64,000 nucleotides of DNA from JADJNY01 sp046349615 (lineage in GTDB: Bacteria; Planctomycetota; UBA1135; GCA-002686595): NCBI GenBank assembly GCA_046349615.1, contig JAXMBZ010000013.1, positions 1-64,000 of the forward strand. Reading direction: 5' to 3'. Both the position numbers and the translations under genes were made by a program. This document shows positions 8,964 to 17,137 of this stretch, one piece after another. The notes beneath the pieces are model-generated. The model was given only the letters and a program-made list of their open reading frames with translations. It did not search any database and had not been told where the DNA came from. The number at the start of each line of letters is the position of its first letter. Positions within the stretch are counted from its first letter, which is position 1.

Positions 8964-9305
8964 ACCCTGGTTCGGAGCCTTCGTGCTCGAGCCTTCGGAT
9001 CGCAGCGCTCGCCACCGATTGGGTCATGTCGTCGCAGCTCAGGCCCCCGCACACGTGGAGTCGACCTTCCGAGGATCGGCCCCCCGCCGCTCCGCGGTCC
9101 CCCCGTCGCACGACACGCCGAACGCACGATTCACGCACCACCGACTCGCCGCGGCAGTCGCTCTGCTCCTGTCGGATTCGTCGTCGCGAGCTCCCGCTTC
9201 CGGTGCCAGCGTGACCCAGCGCAATGCGGGAGCGACGGGAACCCTGGATCGTTCGCGATGGAGCGCACTCTTCGGCGACTGCCACGCTCCGAGGGCTCTG
9301 CAGCC

Positions 9306-9983
9306 TCAGTCCCTCGCGCGCTGCGGCAACTCTCGAATCGAGATCGCTCCCCACCGCCGCCAGCCCGTCGTAAGGAGCCACGTGCGCGCCCGCGCAAGCC
9401 ACGAGGCGACGCCGCGCACCTCCACCCAACCGTCGAAGCACGCGGCCGACGTGCGAGGATCGAGCGCCTCACCGACGATCGCGCCGTGCCCGCGCGCGTT
9501 GCCGAAGACGTAGACGAGCACGTTGCGCACGTCGCGCGGAGCCTTCAACTCGCGCGCGTGGTATCGGTCGGCGAAGAGCGCTCCACTCCGGTGGAGGAAG
9601 CGGTTGACGCTCCGAGCGATCCGCACGAGGAGCCCCTTCATGCCGCGCGCGAGCGCCTGCGCGCTCTCCGCCTCGCACACGAGGTGGAGGTGGTTCGAGG
9701 CCGCCCCATAGTGCACGACGCGCAGCCCGAAGCGCTCCGCGCCCGGCTTCAACGCGGAGACGAGCGCGGCGTGGACACCGATCGAGCGCAAGCTCTGCAC
9801 GCCCGCGACGACGCGCACCGTCACGTGCAAGGGGTGCCGGCCCGAGAGTTCCGGCCGCGCGCGGTGCGCGACCTGCGGACGCACCGCGGTCCGCTTGCGT
9901 CCCGCGCCGGGACGAGCCCCGCCGCGGACCGGGAAATCGAATGCGCGCTGCGACTTCGAGTTCTTCAGCTTCGAGTTCTTCAT
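9306..9983 (-). CDS. REP-associated tyrosine transposase (RAYT, Y1_Tnp)
   Basis: This 225-residue protein is a single-strand DNA transposase of the IS200-like HUH superfamily, in the RAYT branch that is usually single-copy and linked to REP-type palindromic repeats. It has the basic N-terminal signature GGARPGAGRKR at 21-31, the strand HPLHVTVRV near 50-58, the metal-binding HUH-type motif NHLHLV at 97-102 and a candidate nucleophile Tyr158 in VLVYVFGN. The catalytic residues look intact. The start at 9983 gives the short lysine-rich leader typical of the family; the frame stays open upstream only because of the repeats. The upstream flank is itself the first, degenerate unit of the repeat array, and satellites lie beyond the 3' end. 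It is the only mobile-element-type gene in the window. Confidence 0.88.
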   Translation of the reverse strand: MKNSKLKNSKSQRAFDFPVRGGARPGAGRKRTAVRPQVAHRARPELSGRHPLHVTVRVVAGVQSLRSIGVHAALVSALKPGAERFGLRVVHYGAASNHLHLVCEAESAQALARGMKGLLVRIARSVNRFLHRSGALFADRYHARELKAPRDVRNVLVYVFGNARGHGAIVGEALDPRTSAACFDGWVEVRGVASWLARARTWLLTTGWRRWGAISIRELPQRARD

Positions 9984-10342
9984 CGGTGTGCGAGATAGAC
10001 GTCGCGAAGGGCGCGCGGTGACTGTTTTTCTCGAAGAAATCGAGTGTTCGGCGCTGAGGTCGACTTCACGCGAGGACGCCCCGAGCTTGCTCGTCTCTGC
10101 GTCAGCCCCTCGTCCTCTCCGCGTTGTCGCGCGTCGTCGCCAAGACGGAGTCGAACTTGATTGGGCAGACATCTGCGCGCTGCGGTCTCGTGCTCTTCAG
10201 CGCTGCAAGCGACAGAGGTCGCGGACGGCGTCCGGAGACGGCTCGTCTCGAAGAAGTCGAGTTGTCGCGGCTGAACAGGAGGCGGCCGACATTCCGCTCG
10301 CGGACGATCCGAGCTCGCTCGTCTCCGCGTCAGCTTCTCTTC

Positions 10343-10470
10343 GTCGCCTCGTCGCCTCGTCATCGCGTCATCGCGTCATCGCGTCATCGCGTCATCGCGT
10401 CATCGCGTCATCGCGTCATCGCGTCATCGCGTCATCGCGTCATCGCGGGGTCGCGGGGTCGCGTCGTCGC
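10343..10470. repeat. Period-8 satellite in array unit 1
   Basis: Sixteen octamers in register: two GTCGCCTC, eleven exact GTCATCGC (10359-10446), two GGGGTCGC and one GTCGTCGC. It forms the tail of the first higher-order unit. Confidence 0.95.
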
Positions 10471-10683
10471 AGGGTCGTCGCCAAGACGGAGTCGAACTTG
10501 ATTGGGCAGACATCTGCGCGCTGCGGTCTCGTGCTCTTCGGCGCTGCAAGCGACAGAGGTCGCGGACGGCGTCCGGAGACGGCTCTTCTCGAAGAAGTCG
10601 AGTCGTCACCGCTGAACAGGAGGCGGCCGACATTCCGCTCGAGGACGATCCGAGCTCGCTCGTCACCGCGTCAGCTTCTCTTC

Positions 10684-10803
10684 GTCGCCTCGTCGCCTCG
10701 TCGTCGCGTCGTCGCGTCGTCGCGTCGTCGCGTCGTCGCGTCGTCGCGTCGTCGCGTCGTCGCGTAGTCGCGTAGTCGCGTAGTCGCGTCGCCGCGGGGT
10801 CGT
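10684..10803. repeat. Period-8 satellite in array unit 2
   Basis: Fifteen octamers: two GTCGCCTC, eight exact GTCGTCGC (10700-10763), three GTAGTCGC, one GTCGCCGC and one GGGGTCGT. The framing octamers match those of unit 1, but the core octamer differs at the fourth base, so each tract was homogenised separately after the duplication. Confidence 0.95.
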
Positions 10804-11276
10804 GACCAAGACGGAGTCGAACTTGATTGGGCGGACATCCGCGTGCTGCGGTCTCGAGCCCTTCATGGCCGCAAGCGACAGACGTCGCGAACGGCGTCCG
10901 GAAACGGCTCTTCTCGAAGAAGTCGAGCTGTCACCGCTGAACAGGAGGCGGCCGACATTACGCTCGAGGACGATCCGAGCTCGCTCGTCTCCGCGTGAGC
11001 GACTCGTCGTCGCCGATTCATCGCCGGGACGTAGTCGAACTTGATTGGGCAGACATCTGCGCGCTGCGGTCTCGAGATCTTCAGCGCCGCAAGCGACAGA
11101 CGTCGCGAGCAGCGCCCGGAGACAGCTCTTCTCGAAGAAGTCGAGTTGTAACCGCGGAAGAGGAAGCGGCCGGCCTTCCACTCGAGGACAATCCGAGCTC
11201 CCCCGTCTCCGCGTGAGCTGCTCGTCCTTGCCGAGTCGTCGCCAAGACAGAGCCGAACTTGAGTGGGCAGACATCC

Positions 11277-11675
11277 CCTCCGCACGCCGACCGCTTCACG
11301 CCTCCGCACGCCCACCGGCACGAGCGCCACCCCACGCGGCCGCGGACGTCTCGACGAGGCTTCGACTCCGACGACGAAGGAACACCGGAGCAGGCTCGAC
11401 AGCGAGGGTCCCCACGCTCGAACCCCACGGCGCGCAGTTCAGCCGCGCTCCACGACGACCGTCGTGCGCGCCGAGTCTCCATCCAGCCGCGGCGGACACA
11501 ATCTCGGCTGGCGGCGCTCCTCGCCGAGACCACGACGCCCACGCGCGGCCCTCCGCCGCACGCCCCGCGCCGCCTCCACGGCCCAAGGCTGCGTCCGTGT
11601 GCTCCGCGCCGTACGTCCCCCGGAGCTCCGCTCACCGCACGCGGGGAGCGCGTTCCCGCCGTCCACTCCCGCTGC
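11277..11675. other. Intergenic, no feature seen
   Basis: After the truncated last repeat unit this 400-bp stretch shows no repeat of its own, no convincing gene on either strand and no strong hairpin. It separates the repeat island from the reductase gene. Confidence 0.5.
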
Positions 11676-11681
11676 TACGCT
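11676..11681 (+). promoter_or_regulatory. Putative -10 element of the dienoyl-CoA reductase gene
   Basis: TACGCT in the context CTGCTACGCT lies 8 nt before the ATG at 11690, identical in sequence and spacing to the element before coaD. No Shine-Dalgarno sequence is present, suggesting a leaderless message. Confidence 0.45.
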
Positions 11682-11689
11682 GCCGCGCG

Positions 11690-12679
11690 ATGAGCGAACT
11701 CCCCCACTCCGCGCGATGGCTGCCGCCGAACTCGTTCGAGGGCCAGGTCGCGGTCGTGACCGGAGGCGGCACCGGCCTCGGGCTCGAGGTGAGCCGCGGG
11801 CTCGCGGCACTCGGCGCGACGGTCGTGATCGCGTCGCGCAACGCGGAGCATCACGGCGCGCTGCTCGACGAAGCGCGCGCGAAGGGTTGGCGCTGCGAGG
11901 CGCGTGTGCTCGACGTGCGCGAGGCGAAGGACGTGCGCGCGTGCGCCGACGCGATCGTCGCCGCGCACGGGAAGGTGGACCTCCTCGTCAACAACGCCGC
12001 GGGCAACTTCGTGTGCCCGGCGGAGCGCCTCTCGAGCAACGCGTGGCGCGCGGTGCTCGGCATCGTGCTCGACGGCACGTTCTACTGCTCGCAGTCGTTC
12101 GGCAAGCACATGCTCGCGCGGCGTTCGGGCCAGATGCTCAACGTCGTCGCGACCTACGCGTGGACGGGCATGCCGGGCGTCGTGCACTCGGCCTCCGCGA
12201 AGGCGGGCGTGCTCGCGATGACGCGCACGCTCGCGGCGGAGTGGGCGCGTTTCGGCGTGCGCTGCAACGCGATCGCGCCCGGCCCGTTCCACTCGGCCGG
12301 CGCGCAGCAGAACCTGTGGCCCGACGCGGACGCGGAGCGCCGCCTGAAGGAGCGCATCCCGCTCGGCCGGTTCGCGACGGCGGACGAGGTGGCGGCGCAG
12401 TGCCTGCACCTCCTCTCGCCCGCGAGCGCGTACTTGACCGGCGAGTGCCTCGTGATCGACGGCGGCGCGACGCTCGGGAACTCGATGTGGGAACCGGGCA
12501 CGCGCTTCTCGCGGAAACGCGACGCCGCGGGCAGCGCCAGCACCGTGCACGGCGGCGAGGACGACGCGCGCAACGAAGGCCGCGCGCACGGCGGCGAAGG
12601 CCGTTCGGGCGGCGAGGGGCGCGCGCCCGGCGGCGGCGGGCCCGAGTGGGACGTCGGGCCGGGCTCGGCGTCGGGTTGA
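11690..12679 (+). CDS. SDR-family 2,4-dienoyl-CoA reductase
   Basis: An NADPH-dependent short-chain dehydrogenase/reductase of the DECR type, which reduces 2,4-dienoyl-CoA so that polyunsaturated fatty acids can enter beta-oxidation. The cofactor motif TGGGTGLG lies at 24-31 and NNAAGNF at 101-107. The active-site segment HSASAKAG (166-173, Lys171) replaces the classical Tyr-x3-Lys, as in mammalian DECR1 (SASAKAG). The core ends near residue 275. About 50 further residues are glycine-, glutamate- and arginine-rich and probably disordered. The start is set by the short N-terminus before the Rossmann fold and by the -10-like element. murQ follows after only 7 nt, so the two are probably co-transcribed. 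Confidence 0.9.
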   Translation: MSELPHSARWLPPNSFEGQVAVVTGGGTGLGLEVSRGLAALGATVVIASRNAEHHGALLDEARAKGWRCEARVLDVREAKDVRACADAIVAAHGKVDLLVNNAAGNFVCPAERLSSNAWRAVLGIVLDGTFYCSQSFGKHMLARRSGQMLNVVATYAWTGMPGVVHSASAKAGVLAMTRTLAAEWARFGVRCNAIAPGPFHSAGAQQNLWPDADAERRLKERIPLGRFATADEVAAQCLHLLSPASAYLTGECLVIDGGATLGNSMWEPGTRFSRKRDAAGSASTVHGGEDDARNEGRAHGGEGRSGGEGRAPGGGGPEWDVGPGSASG

Positions 12680-12686
12680 GACCGCG

Positions 12687-13592
12687 ATGAGCACGCTCCC
12701 CGCACGCGACGGCTTCGAGACCGAGCGCCCGAACCCGCGCTCCGCGGAGCTCGACACGCTCTCGATCGCCGACGCGTTCGACGTCGTGAACGCGGAGGAC
12801 GCGACCGTCGCCGCCGCCGTCCTCCGCGCGAAGCCCGCGATCGTGCGCGCGATCGAGGTCGCGAGCGAGCGCCTCGCGCGCGGCGGACGGCTCGTCTACG
12901 TCGGCGCGGGCACGTCGGGCCGGCTCGGCGTGCTCGATTCCGTCGAGTGCCCGCCGACGTACCGCACGGACCCGGCGCTCGTGCAGGGGATCATCGCGGG
13001 CGGTCCCTCCGCGCTGACGAGCGCCGTCGAGGGCGCCGAGGACGACCGCGCGGCCGGCGCGCGCGCGATCACGGAGCGCGCGATCGGCGCGCTCGACGTC
13101 GTGTTCGGCATCGCGGCGGGCGGCACGACGCCGTTCGTGCACGGAGCGCTCGCGGAGGCGAAAGCGCGCGGCGCAGCGACGGTCTTCCTCGCGTGCGTGC
13201 CGCGCGAGCAGGCGCCCGACGACGCCGACGTGTCGATCCGCGTCGTCACGGGGCCCGAGGTCGTCGCGGGCTCGACGCGCATGAAGGCCGGCACGGCGAC
13301 GAAGCTCGTGCTGAACACGGTGAGCACGCTCGTGATGGTGCGCCTCGGCAAGGTGCACGGGAACCTGATGGTCGACGTGAACACGCGCGGGAACGCGAAG
13401 CTCTGGCAGCGCGGCATCGGGCTCGTCGCACGCATCGCCGAGCTCGACCGCGCGAGCGCCGAGGAGCGGCTCCGCGCCGCGGACGGCGACGTCAAGGTCG
13501 CGATCGTGACCGCGCGCCGCGCATGCGACGCGGCGCGCGCGAGAGAGCTGCTCGCCGCCGCGGGCGGGGTCCTGCGCCGCGCGCTCGCGTGA
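12687..13592 (+). CDS. murQ: N-acetylmuramic acid 6-phosphate etherase
   Basis: MurQ cleaves the lactyl ether of MurNAc-6-phosphate to give GlcNAc-6-phosphate and D-lactate, in peptidoglycan recycling. The 301-residue protein has the family blocks GAGTSGRLGVLDSVECPP at about 73-90, with the conserved glutamate Glu87. AVEGAEDD lies at about 113-120, and TGPEVVAGSTRMKAGTATK at about 191-209. The fold is a sugar isomerase (SIS) domain with a C-terminal helical tail. Neither anmK nor a MurNAc transporter is adjacent, but a peptidoglycan amidase lies 4 kb away. It follows the reductase gene by 7 nt. Confidence 0.96.
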   Translation: MSTLPARDGFETERPNPRSAELDTLSIADAFDVVNAEDATVAAAVLRAKPAIVRAIEVASERLARGGRLVYVGAGTSGRLGVLDSVECPPTYRTDPALVQGIIAGGPSALTSAVEGAEDDRAAGARAITERAIGALDVVFGIAAGGTTPFVHGALAEAKARGAATVFLACVPREQAPDDADVSIRVVTGPEVVAGSTRMKAGTATKLVLNTVSTLVMVRLGKVHGNLMVDVNTRGNAKLWQRGIGLVARIAELDRASAEERLRAADGDVKVAIVTARRACDAARARELLAAAGGVLRRALA

Positions 13593-13634
13593 CGCGTCGC
13601 TCCGGGCGCGCGGGAGGAGAGAGCAGCGGGTCGT

Positions 13635-15587
13635 TCAGAGCTCGAGCGCGCGCTCCTCGCTCGGCGCGAGGGCGAGCGGGCGACGCAGCAAGCGCTCCGT
13701 CCCGCGCCACAGCTCCACCGCGCGCGCGAGTGCGCCGTCCAGGCCGCGGAACTCCGCGTCGCCGTCGGCGTCGAGCGGCTCTTCGTCGAGCACGGCGTCG
13801 AACGCATCGACCACCCGCGCGCGCCATGCGTCCGCCGCGCCGTCGCGCGCGCGTTCGGCGTGGACGTCGAGCCCGGACGACGCGTGGAGCACGACGAGCT
13901 GCGCCGCCGGCCCGCGGACGAGGCGCGCGGAGCCCACCCACGCGCGGTCCCGCGTCTGGAACCGCGCCGCGACGGCGCCGCCGAGCGGCACGGGCCGCGG
14001 CAGCCGAAACCAACCCGCGTCCGACTCGTCGACGCGCAGCGGGATCCAGGCGTCGAAGGGCGGCTCGCCGCCGTCGCGCGCCGGCCCCGCCGCACCGAGC
14101 GCGAGCCGGACCTCGACCAGCCGCGACTCGAGCGGTGTGCACACGGGCTCGCCCTCCTCGTCGTACTCGTGTTGGAACTCGAGGCGCCAGGTCGGTCCGA
14201 TGTCCGCGAAGAGCAGGAGCTCGTTCTCCCCCGACACGGCCTGGGCCGACGCAGGCGCGAGCTCGACGTCCAGGTCGAGGTCGAGGTCCGACACGTCGCG
14301 CGCGGAGAGCGCGAGGCCGCCGGCGGGGACCTTCCCGTCGACGTCGAAGCGTCCGTCCGCATCCGTCGTGACGCGGAACTCCGCGTCGCCTGCTCCGCGG
14401 AGCAGGAGTTCGAGCTGGGCCACGGGCGCGTTCGTCGTCGCGTCGAGCACGCGGCCGCGCACGTGCGCGGAGGGCAGGAGCTCCACGCGCCACGTGAACT
14501 CCGCGTCGCAGGCGCGCTCGGGTTCGAGGAACCCGTACTCGGCGTCCGCGCTCCACTCCTCGTCCGCGAGCACGAGCTGGAGCGAGTGCACGGCGCCGTC
14601 GGGGCAATCGAAGCGGAACCGGCCGTCCGCGTCCGTCGTCGTCGTGCCTGCGACGAGCGACGGTGCGAACGTGAGCGAGAGCGGCACGGGAGCGATCGCT
14701 CCGGCGTCGAGGAGCTGCGGACGCGGGCCGTCGCCGGCGGGCACGAGCGGCACCGCCGTGATGCGGACGACGGCGCCGAGATCGACCGTGTCGAAGGAGC
14801 GCTCCGGTCGCGGCGCGAGCGTCGGCTCCATCTCCGAGGACGCATCCGCCGACCCCACGGACGGATCCGGTTCCGGAACGGGCTCGGCGGCGGTCTCGTG
14901 CAGGCCGCGCCCCCACTGCAGCTCGACGTAGCCGAGCGCGGCCGGGGCCTCCGCGGCGCCGAGCGCGTCCCGGGCGTGCATCGTGCGCGCGAGGATCGTC
15001 TGGAAGAGGGCACTCCTCGCCTCGGACGAACCCTGCGCGACGCCGTCGTCCGGGTCCTCGTCGCCGAAGTGGATCCCGCCCGCGGCGACGACGAGCACGC
15101 TCGAGGACTCGCCGGTGTTCGACACCGCCGGAAGCGTGATCTCCGCACCCGGCCCCGCGATCACGCGCTTCTGGAGGAGCCCACGGAGTTCCGCTGCGAA
15201 TCGGAGTGCGCGCGCTCCATCGGGCTCGAGCTTCGCCGCGAACCGCGAGGCGTCGGCGCACACGCGCAGCTCGACCACGCGGCCCGCGAGCGGCGCGCCC
15301 GTCGCGGCGTCGACGAGTCGGCCGCGGAGCGCGTGGTCGGGCACGATGCGCTCGACGCGCACGCCCGCGGCGTCCAGCGTGTCGGACGCGCTCGCTCCAG
15401 GCGGCGCTTCGAGCTCGCGAGCTCCGCGGTGGAGCGCGCGCTGCGTGGAGGCCTCGCGCGCGGCGGGCAGGACGGAGCACGCCTCCGTCGCGGCGCCGCC
15501 GCGGAGCTCGGGACCGAAAGCGAGCGCGACGAGCACGCCTGCGCTCGCCGCCGTGAACACCGCGAGGATCCCTGAACGCCGTCGCAC
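13635..15587 (-). CDS. Membrane-anchored carboxypeptidase-regulatory-like protein
   Basis: This 650-residue secreted or membrane-anchored protein has a basic N-terminus and one hydrophobic segment (about 6-28). At least two carboxypeptidase-regulatory-like (transthyretin-fold) modules are visible: GRLVDAATGAPLAGRVVEL near 90 and GRVLDATTNAPVAQLELLL near 380, the latter followed by TDADGRFDVDGKVP. TDADGRFRFDCPDG near 320 marks another. The remainder is beta-rich and acidic. Such modules bind partners or stabilise extracellular proteins; no catalytic motif is seen. I chose GTG at 15587 because GGGAGGT lies 6 nt upstream; a longer start at 15611 is possible. The gene is convergent with murQ. Confidence 0.75.
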   Translation of the reverse strand: MRRRSGILAVFTAASAGVLVALAFGPELRGGAATEACSVLPAAREASTQRALHRGARELEAPPGASASDTLDAAGVRVERIVPDHALRGRLVDAATGAPLAGRVVELRVCADASRFAAKLEPDGARALRFAAELRGLLQKRVIAGPGAEITLPAVSNTGESSSVLVVAAGGIHFGDEDPDDGVAQGSSEARSALFQTILARTMHARDALGAAEAPAALGYVELQWGRGLHETAAEPVPEPDPSVGSADASSEMEPTLAPRPERSFDTVDLGAVVRITAVPLVPAGDGPRPQLLDAGAIAPVPLSLTFAPSLVAGTTTTDADGRFRFDCPDGAVHSLQLVLADEEWSADAEYGFLEPERACDAEFTWRVELLPSAHVRGRVLDATTNAPVAQLELLLRGAGDAEFRVTTDADGRFDVDGKVPAGGLALSARDVSDLDLDLDVELAPASAQAVSGENELLLFADIGPTWRLEFQHEYDEEGEPVCTPLESRLVEVRLALGAAGPARDGGEPPFDAWIPLRVDESDAGWFRLPRPVPLGGAVAARFQTRDRAWVGSARLVRGPAAQLVVLHASSGLDVHAERARDGAADAWRARVVDAFDAVLDEEPLDADGDAEFRGLDGALARAVELWRGTERLLRRPLALAPSEERALEL

Positions 15588-15651
15588 GGAACGACCTCCC
15601 CCGACCCGCACCGAAAACGCACGAAGCGCGGCCTGCCGACCGCGCGCGTCG

Positions 15652-15657
15652 AAGGTA
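15652..15657 (-). promoter_or_regulatory. Putative -10 element, carboxypeptidase-regulatory-like gene
   Basis: TACCTT in the context TGTACCTTCG on the minus strand, about 64 nt before the GTG. A 13-bp direct duplication (GGGAGAAGCCCGG) lies just upstream at 15674-15699. Confidence 0.3.
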
Positions 15658-15777
15658 CACCCGGCGCCGTTCCGGGAGAAGCCCGGGGGAGAAGCCCGGG
15701 CTGGAGTGCGGCGCGCCGCCGGCCCCGCGGCGCGTCCCGGACGACGCGTGCGCGGCCGTCCTCGGCCGCGCCGTGGA

Positions 15778-17091
15778 TCAACCGAGGGGGCCGTAGTGGC
15801 GCAGTCCGCGGAACGCGCGCTCGAGCTCGCCGCGGAAGTCGGGGTGCGCGATCGAGATCAGCGCTTCACCGCGCTCGCGCAGCGTCTTGCCGAACAGGTT
15901 CACGGCGCCGAACTCCGTCACGATCCAGTGCACGTGCCCGCGCGTCGTCACGACGCCCGCGCCGGCGGTGAGCTCGGGCACGATGCGCGACAGCGTGCCG
16001 TTCGCCGCCGTCGAAGGCAGCGCGATCACCGGCCGGCCGCCCTTCGAGAGCGCCGCGCCGTGGATGAAGTCCATCTGCCCGCCGATGCCGGAGAAGATCT
16101 TGTGCCCGATCGAATCGGCGCACACCTGCCCCGTCAGGTCGACCTGCAGCGCCGAGTTGATCGCGACGACGCGGTCGTTCCTCCGGATCATCGCGGTGTC
16201 GTTCGTGCGATCGCACGGGTGGAACTCGACGAGCGGGTTGTCGTCGACGAAGTCGAAGAGCTTCTGCGTGCCGATCACGAAGCTCGTCACGCTGCGTCCC
16301 GGGTGCACGGCCTTGAAGCGGTTCGTGATGGCGCCGGCCTCGACCAGGTCGACGACGCGGTCGGAGAACATCTCCGTGTGGATGCCGAGGTCCTGCTTCC
16401 CCTTCAATCGCGCGAGCACGGCGTCGGGGATCGCCCCGATCCCCATCTGGAGGGTCGAGCGGTCCTCGACGAGCCCGGCGACGAGGTCGCCGATGCGCGC
16501 GACGACCTCGGTCTCGGGCTCGGGCACGTGCTCGTGCAGCGGACGGTCGGTCGCGACGAACGCGCGCACGTGTTCGAAGGGCACGACGCAGTTGCCGTGG
16601 GTGCGCGGCATCCGCGCGTTGACCTCGGCGATCACGACGCCCGCGTGGTCCGCGGCGGCACGCGCGGCGTCGACGGAGACACCGAGCGAGCACAGGCCGT
16701 GCGCGTCCGGCGGCGTCAACTGGAGCAACGCGGCGTCGAGGCGGATGCGGCCGGACGTGAAGAGCCCCGGCACGTCCGACAGGAAGACCGGGATGAAGTC
16801 GGCGCGTCCTTCCTGGACTGCGGAGCGCACCGGCTGCCCGGTGAAGAGCGAGACGGAGCGGAAGCGGCCCGCGTGCTCGGGCGCGACGAAGGGGGCCGGT
16901 CCCATCGTGTGCAGGTGGTAGAGCGTGACGCCCTCCAGGTCGCGACGCTTCGCGAGCGCTTCGAGGAGCGGCGTCGGCGTCGCGGAGCCTCCGTGGACGA
17001 ACACGTTCATGCCGCTCCGGATCGAAGCGACGGCGTCGGCGGCGGAGACGGCGGGGCTGGACCAGTCGTGCGTGGCGATCTTCGCGTTCAT
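15778..17091 (-). CDS. Acetyl-CoA hydrolase/4-hydroxybutyrate CoA-transferase family
   Basis: A 437-residue class I CoA-transferase of the 4-hydroxybutyrate/butyryl-CoA:acetate type, which moves CoA between short-chain acids through a glutamyl-CoA thioester. The catalytic Glu240 sits in GIHTEMFSD (236-244). Other conserved pieces are FVHGG at 31-35, VIAEVNARMPRTHG near 153-166, and GIGGQMDFIHGAALSKGG near 338-355. Length matches the family exactly. The donor and acceptor acids cannot be read from sequence; acetate with butyrate, 4-hydroxybutyrate or propionate are candidates. The neighbours give no operon context. A TAGACT element lies 12 nt upstream of the ATG. Confidence 0.88.
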   Translation of the reverse strand: MNAKIATHDWSSPAVSAADAVASIRSGMNVFVHGGSATPTPLLEALAKRRDLEGVTLYHLHTMGPAPFVAPEHAGRFRSVSLFTGQPVRSAVQEGRADFIPVFLSDVPGLFTSGRIRLDAALLQLTPPDAHGLCSLGVSVDAARAAADHAGVVIAEVNARMPRTHGNCVVPFEHVRAFVATDRPLHEHVPEPETEVVARIGDLVAGLVEDRSTLQMGIGAIPDAVLARLKGKQDLGIHTEMFSDRVVDLVEAGAITNRFKAVHPGRSVTSFVIGTQKLFDFVDDNPLVEFHPCDRTNDTAMIRRNDRVVAINSALQVDLTGQVCADSIGHKIFSGIGGQMDFIHGAALSKGGRPVIALPSTAANGTLSRIVPELTAGAGVVTTRGHVHWIVTEFGAVNLFGKTLRERGEALISIAHPDFRGELERAFRGLRHYGPLG

Positions 17092-17103
17092 GCGGAACGT
17101 CGC

Positions 17104-17109
17104 AGTCTA
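17104..17109 (-). promoter_or_regulatory. Putative -10 element of the CoA-transferase gene
   Basis: TAGACT in the context GCGCTAGACTGC on the minus strand, 12 nt before the ATG at 17091. It is another example of a TA-N3-T hexamer with a very short leader. Confidence 0.35.
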
Positions 17110-17137
17110 GCGCGTTCGGCCCGTGCGCAGAAGCACG

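Larger units (their letters stand above)
9984..11276. repeat. Higher-order repeat array next to RAYT
   Basis: Five units start at about 10139, 10480, 10805, 11023 and 11241, giving spacings of 341, 325, 218 and 218 bp. The last is cut off after about 36 bp. Each begins (G)CCAAGACGGAGTCGAACTTG, continues with GGGCAGACATCTGC (a short inverted repeat), then CTTCTCGAAGAAG (another), and ends GAGCTCGCTCGTC. Units 1 and 2 carry an extra octamer satellite. A degenerate zero unit (about 9990-10138) abuts the RAYT start codon, so the array looks like amplified transposase leader. Divergence is modest between units 1 and 2 and larger in unit 4. No protein in the unit keeps a consistent frame. Confidence 0.9.

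Noticed and set aside
8080..9441. Long open frames on both strands across the satellites, with peptides of repeated TRRHADTP- or CRRVGVS-type units
   Set aside because: Units of 8, 14 and 15 bp without stop codons keep several frames open by chance. There is no codon bias, ribosome site or known domain.
8293..10803. CRISPR array
   Set aside because: The repeats are contiguous without unique spacers of constant size, and no cas gene is present. The array units are too long and variable.
13593..13634. tRNA or small RNA gene in the short gaps
   Set aside because: I looked for cloverleaf-like arms and TTCGA loops in the intergenic gaps and found none I could support anywhere in the window.
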